From Pandoraea captiosa (GTDB taxonomy: Bacteria > Pseudomonadota > Gammaproteobacteria > Burkholderiales > Burkholderiaceae), in the NCBI RefSeq assembly GCF_902459775.1, contig NZ_CABPSQ010000007.1, positions 124,001 to 188,000 of the forward strand: a stretch of 64,000 nucleotides of DNA, read 5' to 3'. The notes under the pieces were generated by a model. That model did no database searches. It saw only the letters and a program-made list of their open reading frames with translations, and was not told the origin of the DNA. The position numbers and the translations under genes were made by a program. Positions 35,308 through 44,500 of the stretch are shown here, in pieces; position 1 is the first letter of the stretch, and the number at the start of each line of letters is the position of its first letter.

Positions 35308-35313
35308 TATAAT
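35308..35313 (+). promoter_or_regulatory. TATAAT -10 element of the tRNA-Ala gene
   Basis: A consensus -10 hexamer lies 13 bp before the mature tRNA 5' end. The best -35 candidate, TTGTCG at 35275-35280, is too far away (27 bp), so the -35 is weak or atypical. Confidence 0.6.
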
Positions 35314-35326
35314 CAAAGCTTCGTGT

Positions 35327-35402
<76 letters not shown>

Positions 35403-35431
35403 CTCAATATATGGGGCTCGCCGGTGCCCTT

Positions 35432-35471
35432 AAAAAAAACCTCGTCAGGACTACCCTGGCGAGGTTTTTTT
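35432..35471. terminator. Strong bidirectional intrinsic terminator
   Basis: A run of eight A residues, stem CCTCGTCAGG/CCTGGCGAGG around ACTAC, and seven T residues. It can end the tRNA transcript on the + strand and the leftward membrane-protein transcript on the minus strand. Confidence 0.95.
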
Positions 35472-35517
35472 GCTTTCTGTGTGGCAGGGTGTTCCACCGC
35501 GACGGCGGACCTTGCCG

Positions 35518-36780
35518 TTACGGTCGTTTGCTGTCCCATGCCGCCGGATAGTTGCATCCTTGGCACTTGGCTTGTGCGATCTGCTCGAGATGGAACGAGA
35601 TACAGAACAGCAATGCCAGCACCCAGAAACGCAGCGCAACCGGCGGGCGTTCACATGCGAAGGTGAGCACGATCGCGATGAATACCGGTCCCAGCAACAT
35701 GTAATCGTACAAATAGGGATGAATGGCAACGGCCTGCGGCCACAGCAGGCAGGTCATCACATACTGCGCAAACAGCAGCTGATAAAACAAGCTGACCCCT
35801 TCGAGCGCGGGGGGAGTCGCGTGCGAAGCGGCGCCAGCCCGTGAATCCCGGCGCTCGGTCAGACGGAAATACGCCAACTGTGTCAGCAGGAACAGAATCG
35901 GTACGGCAATGGTGGAAAACGGTCGCGGGAAATAGGGAGCCAGTACGGATTTCAGCAGGTTGTTGAAATACGTGGTGTCGCCATCCAGACCGGCGCGCGT
36001 TAGCCACCCACTATTGGACGACGTGAACCCGATCGCCTTCGACACGAGCGGCGACGGGAGGTAGAAGACGATACCAGCACCGATGGCCAGCGCTGCCAGA
36101 CGGCACATCCGCGCGTCGAGACCCTCGTTGCGGCATGCGCACACCAACAGAGCGAGCCCCAGTACGGCAGCATAGATCGGACAAAACACGGCAAAAAGCA
36201 CAATTCCTACGGCAAGCATGCCGGACCGCGCCGGACGCTTCCAGACAAAGAACGCGATCAGTGCCTGGAAGGCGAACACCAAAGGAAACGTATTGTCGAC
36301 GTTGAATCTGGCCGAAGAGATCCAGAATCCGGGCATCGACAGCATGAACGCGACCGACAGGAGGACCAGCAGCCCCTTGCCGAACGACAGGCGCGTCTTG
36401 ATCAACTGGGTCAGCAAAAAGAACGTCACGACTGCCAGCGAGACAATATTCGCGATGGCGCCGGTCACGCGCATCGGCAACGAATGCACGTGCATTTCCA
36501 CCTTGTACAGAACGTACATGTAGAACAGGTAGGCTGTGGAGTGATTTGAATACGCAACCTTCTTTGCGAAGTCCTCCATCGAAATAAAGACGAGAAAACC
36601 GTGCTGCGAAAGGGGGTGCGAGTCCCAGATCGGGAAGGTGATGTCTCGCAAGCGTTCCGGAAGTCCCGCCGTTTGGCGTGCGGCTTCGCTGAAACCCAGG
36701 GTGTACGCCATGCCGATGGTGACGAGGACCGTCAGGAAGTACAGGCAGGAGAACAGCTTGTAATTTCTTATAAAAGTCAT
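35518..36780 (-). CDS. Polytopic membrane protein, unknown role near the polysaccharide locus
   Basis: A 420-residue (ATG at 36780) or 451-residue (start 36873) inner-membrane protein with roughly ten hydrophobic helices, for example LFSCLYFLTVLVTIGMAYTL, IANIVSLAVVTFFLLTQLI and IAVPILFLLTQLAYF. After the first helix an extracytoplasmic-looking loop contains TFPIWDSHPLSQHGF; another acidic/aromatic loop has WLTRAGLDGDTTYFNN. This layout resembles GT-C glycosyltransferases or Gtr-type O-antigen modifying enzymes, but I cannot assign a family. Base composition is lower in GC than the sox genes. It is divergent from the O-antigen genes. Confidence 0.65.
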   Translation of the reverse strand: MTFIRNYKLFSCLYFLTVLVTIGMAYTLGFSEAARQTAGLPERLRDITFPIWDSHPLSQHGFLVFISMEDFAKKVAYSNHSTAYLFYMYVLYKVEMHVHSLPMRVTGAIANIVSLAVVTFFLLTQLIKTRLSFGKGLLVLLSVAFMLSMPGFWISSARFNVDNTFPLVFAFQALIAFFVWKRPARSGMLAVGIVLFAVFCPIYAAVLGLALLVCACRNEGLDARMCRLAALAIGAGIVFYLPSPLVSKAIGFTSSNSGWLTRAGLDGDTTYFNNLLKSVLAPYFPRPFSTIAVPILFLLTQLAYFRLTERRDSRAGAASHATPPALEGVSLFYQLLFAQYVMTCLLWPQAVAIHPYLYDYMLLGPVFIAIVLTFACERPPVALRFWVLALLFCISFHLEQIAQAKCQGCNYPAAWDSKRP

Positions 36781-37334
36781 CTTTCCCGGTATTGACGATG
36801 CGTTGGGTGAGACCAATGCCCCGGTAAGCGCTCCAACGCGTCTTTCGCTGCCAAACACGGCAATACCAGGCAATTTTCCGCAAATCGGGCGCTAGTATAG
36901 TGCATCGACGCTTGCGCCTTTTCTCGTTCAGGGATCCTCGAAGCGGTATGGGACTCGCGTTCGCTCGCCGACGCTCGAAAGGTATATTCGCGCCGGAGTC
37001 GGAAAAATATCGATCGGCCCGGTCCTTGGTATATCAGTAGATCGTGCTACCGCGGTGCCGCCATCGGCCTGCGATGGCGAACGACCGTTTGCCGCGACCC
37101 CCGGGGGCGGTAATTTGTAACGAAATAATTCGGTCCGGGCCGTATCGGGTTCGCTCGGGCGCGCCACCAGGCAAAATGCGCTGAACCACGCTCCCGGATT
37201 AAATGCGTTACAAAATGAATCACCGATGTCTGCCCTGTTGCAATAACGTTGAGCAAATGCGTCCAATTTGCGCTAGAAGGCGGGGTCGAGCGCGTATAAT
37301 CGCTCTCCTTGTCGTTTATTCATTGCTTTAAATT
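36781..37334. other. 554-bp intergenic region at the start of the O-antigen locus
   Basis: No gene is supported. The region separates two divergent transcription units, so it should hold promoters in both directions. A perfect TATAAT (37295-37300) lies 35 bp before the first O-antigen gene. Short ORFs here have no recognisable features, and I see no JUMPstart-like element. Confidence 0.5.
37295..37300 (+). promoter_or_regulatory. TATAAT -10 element of the O-antigen operon
   Basis: A consensus -10 hexamer upstream of the first polysaccharide gene. A TTGCGC at 37268-37273 is 21 bp away, longer than ideal, so the -35 is uncertain. Confidence 0.55.
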
Positions 37335-38327
37335 ATGGTCGAGACGACGCCCGCCAAGATGATGACGACTAATGTTCTAGTCACCGGTGCGAGCGGACTG
37401 GTGGGCGGCGCGCTCCTGTCCCATCTGCGCGCCATGCCCAACGTTCGCGCATTGGGCGCGTATCGTACGAAACAGACGAACGGCGAATTTTCACGCGTTG
37501 TGGGAGACCTCGGTCCGGACACGAATTGGTCTGCAGCGCTGTCCGGCATCGACGTGGTCGTGCATTGCGCCGCGCGCGTGCACGTAATGAACGAAGCGGG
37601 AAACGACGTCGCCCTGGCGAAATTTCGGGATATCAACGTGGCGGGTACAGCGCGTCTTGCGCGGGAGTGCCTGCGTGCCGGCGTCCGACGCCTGGTCTTT
37701 GTCAGCTCGGTCAAGGTAAATGGCGAGAGCACGACCGCGCGAGCGCCGTATCGCTACGACGACCCCCCCGCGCCGCAAGATCCTTATGGCGTATCCAAAT
37801 GGGAAGCCGAGGAAGGTCTTTGGGAAATTGCTCGGGACGGACTTGAGGTGGTCGTTGTGCGTCCGCCGTTAGTCTATGGGCCCGGCGTGAAGGCCAATTT
37901 TCTGCGCCTGATGCAGGCGGTGGCAAACGGTAGGGCGTTACCGTTCGGCGCGGTCAGAAACCGCCGCAGCATGGTGTACGTGGGCAATCTCGCCGACTTG
38001 CTGTCGACCTGTGCAACGCACCCGGCGGCCGCGGGTCAAACGTTCCTCGTCTCGGACGGCGCAGATCTGAGCACTGGGGACCTCGTCCGCGAGATTGCCA
38101 ACGCGTTGGATTCACGCCCTCGTCTGATACGTGTGCCGCCGTCGCTGATGGATTGTGCCGCCGGGCTAATCGGCAAGAAGGCGACGGCGGATCGGGTATT
38201 GGGCTCGTTGCAGGTCGATATCGCTCACACCTCCGACACGCTCGGATGGCGTCCGCCGTTCTCGGTGCAAGAGGGCATGCGTGCGACGGTGAGCGCGTGG
38301 CGCTCCGGTGACTCAATTGCATCATGA
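37335..38327 (+). CDS. NAD-dependent sugar epimerase/reductase (WbpV/WreQ-like)
   Basis: A 330-residue extended short-chain dehydrogenase. NVLVTGASGLVGGALLSHL is the nucleotide-binding motif, FVSSVKVNGEST supplies the serine, and DPYGVSKWEAEEGL the YxxxK pair. RPPLVYGPGVKANFLRLM matches the group of UDP-4-keto-6-deoxy-GlcNAc 4-reductases such as WbpV/WreQ. With the phosphoglycosyl transferase and WbpM-like dehydratase that follow, it probably makes UDP-QuiNAc or UDP-FucNAc as the primer sugar. A 4-epimerase cannot be excluded. Confidence 0.78.
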   Translation: MVETTPAKMMTTNVLVTGASGLVGGALLSHLRAMPNVRALGAYRTKQTNGEFSRVVGDLGPDTNWSAALSGIDVVVHCAARVHVMNEAGNDVALAKFRDINVAGTARLARECLRAGVRRLVFVSSVKVNGESTTARAPYRYDDPPAPQDPYGVSKWEAEEGLWEIARDGLEVVVVRPPLVYGPGVKANFLRLMQAVANGRALPFGAVRNRRSMVYVGNLADLLSTCATHPAAAGQTFLVSDGADLSTGDLVREIANALDSRPRLIRVPPSLMDCAAGLIGKKATADRVLGSLQVDIAHTSDTLGWRPPFSVQEGMRATVSAWRSGDSIAS

Positions 38328-38389
38328 TCGTCGGACAGCGAGTCTGACGGTAGTGAAATCCCGCGCTGTGTTTGTTCCATACCAATCAT

Positions 38390-38950
38390 ATGAAGCGATT
38401 TTTCGATTTTTCGTTCGCGCTGGTCGCCGCTGTCGTCTTTCTCATTCCGATCGTAATCATTGCATTGGCAGTGAAGCTGACGTCGCCGGGGCCAGCCCTT
38501 TATTGGTCGGATCGCGTGGGCCGGGGCAATCGTATTTTCCGGATGCCCAAGTTCCGTTCGATGCGCGTTGATACGCCCGCGGTTGCGACTCACCTGCTTT
38601 CGGATCCGAAGTCCCATTTGACACCCATCGGCGGCTTTCTGCGCAAATCGAGTCTCGACGAGCTGCCCCAGATCTGGAGCATTTTGTGTGGTGACATGAG
38701 CCTCGTCGGACCTCGTCCGGCGTTGTTCAACCAACAGGACCTTATCGAATTGCGGACGCAATATGGGGTGCACGAATTGCGCCCCGGCCTGACAGGCTGG
38801 GCGCAGATCAACGGGCGCGACGAGTTGCCCATTCCCGTCAAGGTCAAGTTCGATACGGAATACGCGCAACGCAGAACTTTCCTGTTCGACCTGAAGATTC
38901 TGTTCAAGACGTTCGCGCGAGTGATGCGTCGTGACGGCGTGTCGCATTGA
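38390..38950 (+). CDS. Monotopic phosphoglycosyl transferase (PglC/WreU-like)
   Basis: A 186-residue initiating enzyme that moves a sugar-1-phosphate onto undecaprenyl phosphate. The N-terminal re-entrant helix FDFSFALVAAVVFLIPIVII is followed by KLTSPGPALYWSDRVGR, FRMPKFRSM, RKSSLDELPQ (catalytic Asp-Glu) and GDMSLVGPRPAL, all family hallmarks. It consists of the catalytic core only, without the N-terminal domain of WbaP-type enzymes. The ATG at 38390 is preferred over a TTG 18 bp upstream. Confidence 0.92.
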   Translation: MKRFFDFSFALVAAVVFLIPIVIIALAVKLTSPGPALYWSDRVGRGNRIFRMPKFRSMRVDTPAVATHLLSDPKSHLTPIGGFLRKSSLDELPQIWSILCGDMSLVGPRPALFNQQDLIELRTQYGVHELRPGLTGWAQINGRDELPIPVKVKFDTEYAQRRTFLFDLKILFKTFARVMRRDGVSH

Positions 38951-38970
38951 TAGTGGAGGCCCGTGGAACC

Positions 38971-40911
38971 ATGTTCAAGTTTGTGACCAATTTGTCGCGT
39001 ACGGCAAAAAGCCTCGTGCTTCTGAGCATGGACGCAGTGCTGCTCCCATTTGCGCTATGGGCGGCCATCGGGTTACGTCTGGACGTCTGGCATTTTCCGC
39101 AAATGCACGCGTGGTGGGTCTATTTCCTAACCTCCGTGGTGGCGATTCCGATCTTCATTCGCATTGGGTTATATCGCGCCGTCATTCGCTACATTGAAGC
39201 CCGCGCGCTCGTGATCGTCGTTGTGGGAGTCACGATCGCAGTGGGATTGTTTGCTGCCGTGCTGGTATTTTTGACGCAACCGCCGGTGCCGCGCGGCGCG
39301 ATGTTGATCTACTGGATGATGGCCATTCTTTTCATCGGGGGGAGTCGTTTCCTCGCACGCGCCTTACTCCAGAAGGTGACGCAACCCGAGGCGCGCCATA
39401 CGCGTCACGCCGTTGCCATTTACGGTGCGGGCAGCTCGGGCAGGCAATTGGCCGTGGCGTTGCGCGCCGGGCGAGATTTTCAGCCGGTGGTCTTCGTTGA
39501 CGACGCGCAGGCCTTGCACGGCATGGAGATTCTCGGCCTGAAGACCCATTCTCCGGACGATCTTCCCGCGCTGATCGAACGCTTCGCGATTCGGCAGGTA
39601 TTGCTCGCCATACCATCGGTCAGCCGGGCGCGACGACTTGAGATCATCGACCGACTCGAATCCCTCAAGGTCGAAGTGCGTGTGATTCCGGGAATGTCCG
39701 ATCTGGTCGACGGCGTAGTCAAGGCGGAGGACATTCGCGAGGTCGAAATCGACGATCTGCTCGGCCGCGACATCGTGCCGCCCAATGGCGCGTTACTCGA
39801 CGCCAACATTCGTCACAAGTGCGTGATGGTGACCGGCGCCGGTGGCTCGATCGGCTCGGAACTCTGTCGTCAGATCGTCATGGTGCAGCCGCGCACGTTG
39901 GTGTTGTTCGAACAGTCGGAGTACGCGCTGTACTCCATCGAGCAGGAACTTGAGCAGGTCATTCGCTCCAAACACCTCGCGGTGCAACTGGTGCCGGTGC
40001 TAGGGTCGGTGCGCGACGAAACCCGCGTGCGACGGGTCATGGAGCGCTGCAATATTCAAACGGTTTATCACGCGGCGGCCTACAAGCATGTGCCGATTGT
40101 CGAGTTCAACCTGACCGAAGGGGTGTTGAACAATGCATTCGGCACATTGAGCACCGCGCGTGCGGCGATTGCCGCATCGGTCGAAACGATGGTGCTGATC
40201 TCGACGGATAAGGCCGTACGGCCGACAAACATTATGGGCGCGAGCAAGCGGTTCGCCGAGCTCACGCTTCAGGCATTCGCGAACGACAGCAACGTTCGTA
40301 CCAAATTCTGCATGGTCCGTTTCGGCAACGTGCTGGGCTCCTCGGGGTCGGTCGTGCCGCTATTTCGCAAGCAGATCGTCGCCGGCGGGCCAGTCACCGT
40401 GACGCATCCCGACATTACCCGCTATTTCATGACGATCCCGGAGGCTGCGCAACTGGTCATCCAGGCCGGCGCAATGGGCAAGGGCGGCGAGGTGTTCGTG
40501 CTCGACATGGGCGAGCCCGTCAAGATCTGGGATTTGGCGCGCCGCATGATACACCTGAGCGGCTTCTCCGTACGAGATGAAAGCACACCGGACGGTGACA
40601 TCGAGATCCGCTTCACTGGCCTGCGCCCGGGTGAGAAGCTTTATGAAGAATTGTTGATCGGTGAAGACGTCTCGGGGACGATGCATCCCAAGATCATGAT
40701 GGCCACCGAGGATTTCTACACGCGCGAAGAGCTGTCACCCATCATTGATCGCCTCGCGCGCGCATGCGAGCGCAACGACCACGACGCGATCGTGACGATA
40801 TTGCGCGAGTGCGTGTCGGGCTTCCGAATGGTGACCAAAATTCAGGACCACCTATATGGTCGGCCATCGGGCCTCACCGGTGGCCCGGATCATCCGACGG
40901 TCGTTCATTGA
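38971..40911 (+). CDS. Membrane UDP-GlcNAc 4,6-dehydratase (WbpM/PglF-like)
   Basis: A 646-residue inner-membrane enzyme. Four N-terminal transmembrane helices (residues ~10-120) and a CoA-binding-like Rossmann region (VAIYGAGSSGRQLAVALRAG) precede the catalytic SDR domain, CVMVTGAGGSIGSELCRQIV near residue 290. The active site has NIMGASKRFAEL, with methionine in place of the usual tyrosine, as in this dehydratase class. It makes UDP-4-keto-6-deoxy-GlcNAc, the precursor of QuiNAc or FucNAc. An in-frame ATG at 38947 overlapping the previous stop would add eight residues. Confidence 0.93.
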   Translation: MFKFVTNLSRTAKSLVLLSMDAVLLPFALWAAIGLRLDVWHFPQMHAWWVYFLTSVVAIPIFIRIGLYRAVIRYIEARALVIVVVGVTIAVGLFAAVLVFLTQPPVPRGAMLIYWMMAILFIGGSRFLARALLQKVTQPEARHTRHAVAIYGAGSSGRQLAVALRAGRDFQPVVFVDDAQALHGMEILGLKTHSPDDLPALIERFAIRQVLLAIPSVSRARRLEIIDRLESLKVEVRVIPGMSDLVDGVVKAEDIREVEIDDLLGRDIVPPNGALLDANIRHKCVMVTGAGGSIGSELCRQIVMVQPRTLVLFEQSEYALYSIEQELEQVIRSKHLAVQLVPVLGSVRDETRVRRVMERCNIQTVYHAAAYKHVPIVEFNLTEGVLNNAFGTLSTARAAIAASVETMVLISTDKAVRPTNIMGASKRFAELTLQAFANDSNVRTKFCMVRFGNVLGSSGSVVPLFRKQIVAGGPVTVTHPDITRYFMTIPEAAQLVIQAGAMGKGGEVFVLDMGEPVKIWDLARRMIHLSGFSVRDESTPDGDIEIRFTGLRPGEKLYEELLIGEDVSGTMHPKIMMATEDFYTREELSPIIDRLARACERNDHDAIVTILRECVSGFRMVTKIQDHLYGRPSGLTGGPDHPTVVH

Positions 40912-41028
40912 GCGGCTGCGGTTCGAATCCACCCATGAGTTACCATAACCGGTTTCCCGTGTTGGCCGGTGTGGCAAATACGCGCACGAGGCGTGTTTTC
41001 GTCAGACAGCTTCTCGACCCAATTCGAT

Positions 41029-42474
41029 ATGAATAGCCTGATATTGCCAGTGGTACTGTCCGGCGGTGCCGGAACGCGGCTCTGGCCACTGTCCCGCAAG
41101 GCCCTGCCGAAGCAGTTCGTGCCGCTGATTCCGTCCAGCGACGCAACGCGGACGAGCCTTCTCGTGACGACGCTTTCTCGCGCAAAGGCGCTCAGCGAAG
41201 ATGTCATGGTGGTGGCATCGGACGAGCATAGATTTCTGGTTCAGGAGGCCGTAGACGCCGCAGGCGTCAATGCAACGACCCTTCTTGAGCCGATCGGACG
41301 CGATACGGCAGCCGCCATTGCGGTCGCCGCGTTGAACGCCGAACCGGCGCAGGTGCTTCTTTTCATGCCGGCGGATCACCATATCCCCGACGTTCAGGCA
41401 TTTGCCCGTGCCATGAACAAGGGCGTGGAAGCGGCACGCAACGGTTTCGTCGTCACGTTCGGCGTGGTGCCGAGCCATCCGAGCACTGCCTACGGGTATA
41501 TCCAGCGAGGTGACGCGTTGCCCGGCGATGTGGCGAGCGTCAGCCGGTTTATCGAAAAGCCGCCGCTCGCCGACGCGCAGAACATGCTTCTGCAGGGCGG
41601 CTTCTTCTGGAATGCGGGCATCTTCATGGTGAAGGCTTCGGTCATGATCGAAGCGCTTGGCCGATTCGAACCCGACGTGCTTGCAGCATGCCGAAACGCG
41701 GTCGCTTCGCAGAAAACGGATCGCAATTTCGTTCGTTTGGGAAAGGACGAGTTCGCGGCATGTCCGCGCATCAGCATCGACTACGCGGTGCTCGAGCGCC
41801 ATGATCGCGTCGCCGTCGTGCCGTTCGAGGGGCAATGGAGCGATGTCGGCAGCTGGCGTGAAGTCGCTCGCCTGACCGAAGCCGATGCGGATGGTAATCG
41901 GTTTACCGGCGAAGTCGTCGGCATCGGGGCCACGAACACTTTCGTGCACGCGCCGTCGCGCCCCGTCGTCGCACTCGGCACGGATGGATTGCTGATCGTC
42001 GATACCAAAGATGCGCTGCTCGTGGCTCACGAGAGCCACAGCGAGCAGGTCAAGCAGGCCGTAGCGCAACTTGAGCAGATGGGGGTGCCCCAGGCTGTCC
42101 AACACCGGCACGTGGCGCGTCCGTGGGGCAGTTACGACAGCGTGGATATGGGGCCGCGCTTCCAGGTCAAGCGCATTACGGTCAAACCTGGCGCCGCCCT
42201 CAGTCTTCAGATGCATCATCATCGCGCCGAACACTGGATCGTGGTCTCCGGCACGGCGAAGGTCACGCGGGGCAAGGAGACGTTCCTGCTCACGGAGAAC
42301 CAGTCGACCTACATTCCGCTCGGCGAGACGCATCGGTTGGAGAACTGTGGCAAGACGCCCCTGGAGATCATTGAAGTACAGTCCGGAAGTTATCTCGGCG
42401 AAGACGATATCGTTCGCTTCGACGATAACTACGATCGCGAAACCATTAATTTGACGGGTAGTGATAATTCATGA
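41029..42474 (+). CDS. manC: Mannose-1-phosphate guanylyltransferase / mannose-6-phosphate isomerase
   Basis: A 481-residue bifunctional cytosolic enzyme making GDP-mannose. [20 protein letters not shown] is the pyrophosphorylase motif, FIEKP the mannose-1-phosphate loop, and the C-terminal cupin ([34 protein letters not shown]) the type II phosphomannose isomerase domain. Its stop overlaps the gmd start by four bases. GDP-mannose feeds the colitose branch encoded directly downstream. Confidence 0.95.
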   Translation: MNSLILPVVLSGGAGTRLWPLSRKALPKQFVPLIPSSDATRTSLLVTTLSRAKALSEDVMVVASDEHRFLVQEAVDAAGVNATTLLEPIGRDTAAAIAVAALNAEPAQVLLFMPADHHIPDVQAFARAMNKGVEAARNGFVVTFGVVPSHPSTAYGYIQRGDALPGDVASVSRFIEKPPLADAQNMLLQGGFFWNAGIFMVKASVMIEALGRFEPDVLAACRNAVASQKTDRNFVRLGKDEFAACPRISIDYAVLERHDRVAVVPFEGQWSDVGSWREVARLTEADADGNRFTGEVVGIGATNTFVHAPSRPVVALGTDGLLIVDTKDALLVAHESHSEQVKQAVAQLEQMGVPQAVQHRHVARPWGSYDSVDMGPRFQVKRITVKPGAALSLQMHHHRAEHWIVVSGTAKVTRGKETFLLTENQSTYIPLGETHRLENCGKTPLEIIEVQSGSYLGEDDIVRFDDNYDRETINLTGSDNS

Positions 42475-43562
42475 ACGACCGAAAAGTAGCTCTGATCACC
42501 GGCGTTACCGGACAGGATGGCGCATACCTTGCCGAGTTTCTTCTGGGCAAGGGATATGAAGTACATGGCATCAAGCGCCGTACGTCGCTGTTCAATACCG
42601 ATCGTATCGATCACCTCTTCCACGATCCGCACGAGACGGATGTGAAGTTCCATCTGCACCATGGCGACATGACGGATTCGTCGTCGCTGGTGCGCATCAT
42701 CCAGCAAGTTCAGCCCGACGAAATTTATAACCTCGCCGCGCAAAGTCATGTTGCCGTGAGCTTTGAGGAGCCGGAATATACCGCCAACAGCGACGGTCTC
42801 GGCGCACTGCGTATCCTCGAAGCCATCCGGATTCTGGGCCTCGAGAAGAAGACCCGCTTCTATCAGGCTTCGACGTCCGAACTGTACGGCCTCGTGCAGG
42901 AAACACCGCAAAAGGAAAGCACGCCGTTTTACCCGCGCAGCCCGTATGCGGTGGCAAAGCTGTATGCCTACTGGATCACGGTGAACTATCGCGAAGCGTA
43001 TGGCATGTACGCCTGTAACGGCATATTGTTCAACCACGAATCGCCGATTCGGGGCGAGACGTTCGTGACCCGCAAGATCACGCGTGCGCTCGCCCGAATC
43101 AAGCTCGGCATGCAGCCGCGCCTGTATCTGGGCAATCTCGACGCACTGCGCGATTGGGGGCACGCCCGCGACTACGTCGAAATGCAATGGCTGATGCTCC
43201 AGCAGGAAAAGCCAGAGGATTTCGTTATCGCGACTGGCGTACAGTACAGCGTTCGTCAATTCGTCGATGCCGCGGCCAAGGAGCTTGGCATGTCCGTGAC
43301 GTGGAAGGGCACGGGCGTGGAAGAAAAGGGCTACGACGAAAACGGCAACTGCATCGTCGAAGTCGATCCGCGCTATTTCCGCCCCACCGAAGTGGAGACC
43401 CTGCTAGGAGACGCTTCCAAGGCCAAGCGACTGCTGGGTTGGACGCCGAAGGTCTCGTTCGATGAACTGGTCGCTGAAATGGCACGTGTCGACCTCGTGC
43501 AGGCCGAGTTCGACCTGAAGGTCAAGGCGCACGGCCACAAGGCGCTGCGTAACCAGAACTGA
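42471..43562 (+). CDS. gmd: GDP-mannose 4,6-dehydratase
   Basis: A 363-residue SDR enzyme converting GDP-D-mannose to GDP-4-keto-6-deoxy-D-mannose. [43 protein letters not shown] and the [19 protein letters not shown] segment give the NADP-binding loop and catalytic Thr/Tyr/Lys; [18 protein letters not shown] is a Gmd-specific motif. It overlaps manC and is five bases from the next gene. Confidence 0.97.
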   Translation: MNDRKVALITGVTGQDGAYLAEFLLGKGYEVHGIKRRTSLFNTDRIDHLFHDPHETDVKFHLHHGDMTDSSSLVRIIQQVQPDEIYNLAAQSHVAVSFEEPEYTANSDGLGALRILEAIRILGLEKKTRFYQASTSELYGLVQETPQKESTPFYPRSPYAVAKLYAYWITVNYREAYGMYACNGILFNHESPIRGETFVTRKITRALARIKLGMQPRLYLGNLDALRDWGHARDYVEMQWLMLQQEKPEDFVIATGVQYSVRQFVDAAAKELGMSVTWKGTGVEEKGYDENGNCIVEVDPRYFRPTEVETLLGDASKAKRLLGWTPKVSFDELVAEMARVDLVQAEFDLKVKAHGHKALRNQN

Positions 43563-43567
43563 TCGAC

Positions 43568-44500
43568 ATGGCCAAAGGACGCATCCTTCTCACCGGCGCA
43601 CGGGGCATGGTGGGCAGAAATCTGCTCGATCACCCCGCAGCATCCGAGTGGGAATTCATCGCACCGGCAAGCGCCGAACTGGATCTCACCGATTTCGACG
43701 CCGTGTCGAAATTCATGCGCGAGGCGCGCCCGGACGTCGTTGTGCACGCGGCAGGTCGCGTGGGCGGCATTCAGGCGAACATTGCCAACCCGGTCGATTT
43801 CTTCTGGATCAACACGGTGTTGGGGCGCAATGTCGTGATCGCCGCGCGTGATGCCGGCGTCAAGCGACTGCTCAACCTTGGCAGCTCGTGCATGTATCCG
43901 CGCAATGCGCCGAACCCGCTGGCAGAGCCACAAATTCTCCAGGGGGAACTCGAACCGACGAATGAAGGGTATGCGCTGGCAAAAATCGCCACACAGCGGC
44001 TGTGTGCCTACGTGCATCAGGAAGACGCGTCGTTCGACTACAAGACCTTCGTTCCGTGCAATCTGTACGGTCCCTACGACAAATTCGATCCTGCAAAGTC
44101 GCACCTGATTCCCGCCATCATCCATAAGGTGCACATGGCCAAGGCGCAGGGCGATAGCGAGATCGAGATCTGGGGCGACGGTACCGCTCGGCGCGAGTTC
44201 ATGTATGCAGGCGATCTGGCGGACAGCATCATGATGGCCGTCGAGAAATGGGAAGATACGCCCGCGCTTTTGAATATCGGGGTGGGCGCCGATCACTCGG
44301 TCAACGATTACTACGCGAGCGTGGCGCGCGTGATCGGCTGGCAAGGAACGTTCGTTCACGACCTGAGCCGACCGGCCGGGATGAAGCAAAAACTGCTGGA
44401 CGTTACGCGTCAGACGGCGTGGGGCTGGCAGCCTAAGGTGAGTCTGGACGAAGGTATCGCCAGAACGTACGAGTTTTATTTGCGCAAGGGGCTCGCATGA
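43568..44500 (+). CDS. colC: GDP-L-colitose synthase / GDP-L-fucose synthase-like epimerase-reductase
   Basis: A 310-residue SDR protein of the Fcl family: ILLTGARGMVGRNLLDH, AAGRVGGIQANIANPVDF, NLGSSCMYPRNAPNPLAE (catalytic Ser/Cys) and GYALAKIATQRLC (YxxxK). GDP-fucose synthase and GDP-colitose synthase share these motifs and both perform C3/C5 epimerisation or C5 epimerisation with C4 reduction. The four-base overlap with colD, and the absence of any other colitose reductase, favour ColC. If it acts before ColD it could instead supply GDP-fucose. Symbol chosen from context. Confidence 0.8.
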   Translation: MAKGRILLTGARGMVGRNLLDHPAASEWEFIAPASAELDLTDFDAVSKFMREARPDVVVHAAGRVGGIQANIANPVDFFWINTVLGRNVVIAARDAGVKRLLNLGSSCMYPRNAPNPLAEPQILQGELEPTNEGYALAKIATQRLCAYVHQEDASFDYKTFVPCNLYGPYDKFDPAKSHLIPAIIHKVHMAKAQGDSEIEIWGDGTARREFMYAGDLADSIMMAVEKWEDTPALLNIGVGADHSVNDYYASVARVIGWQGTFVHDLSRPAGMKQKLLDVTRQTAWGWQPKVSLDEGIARTYEFYLRKGLA

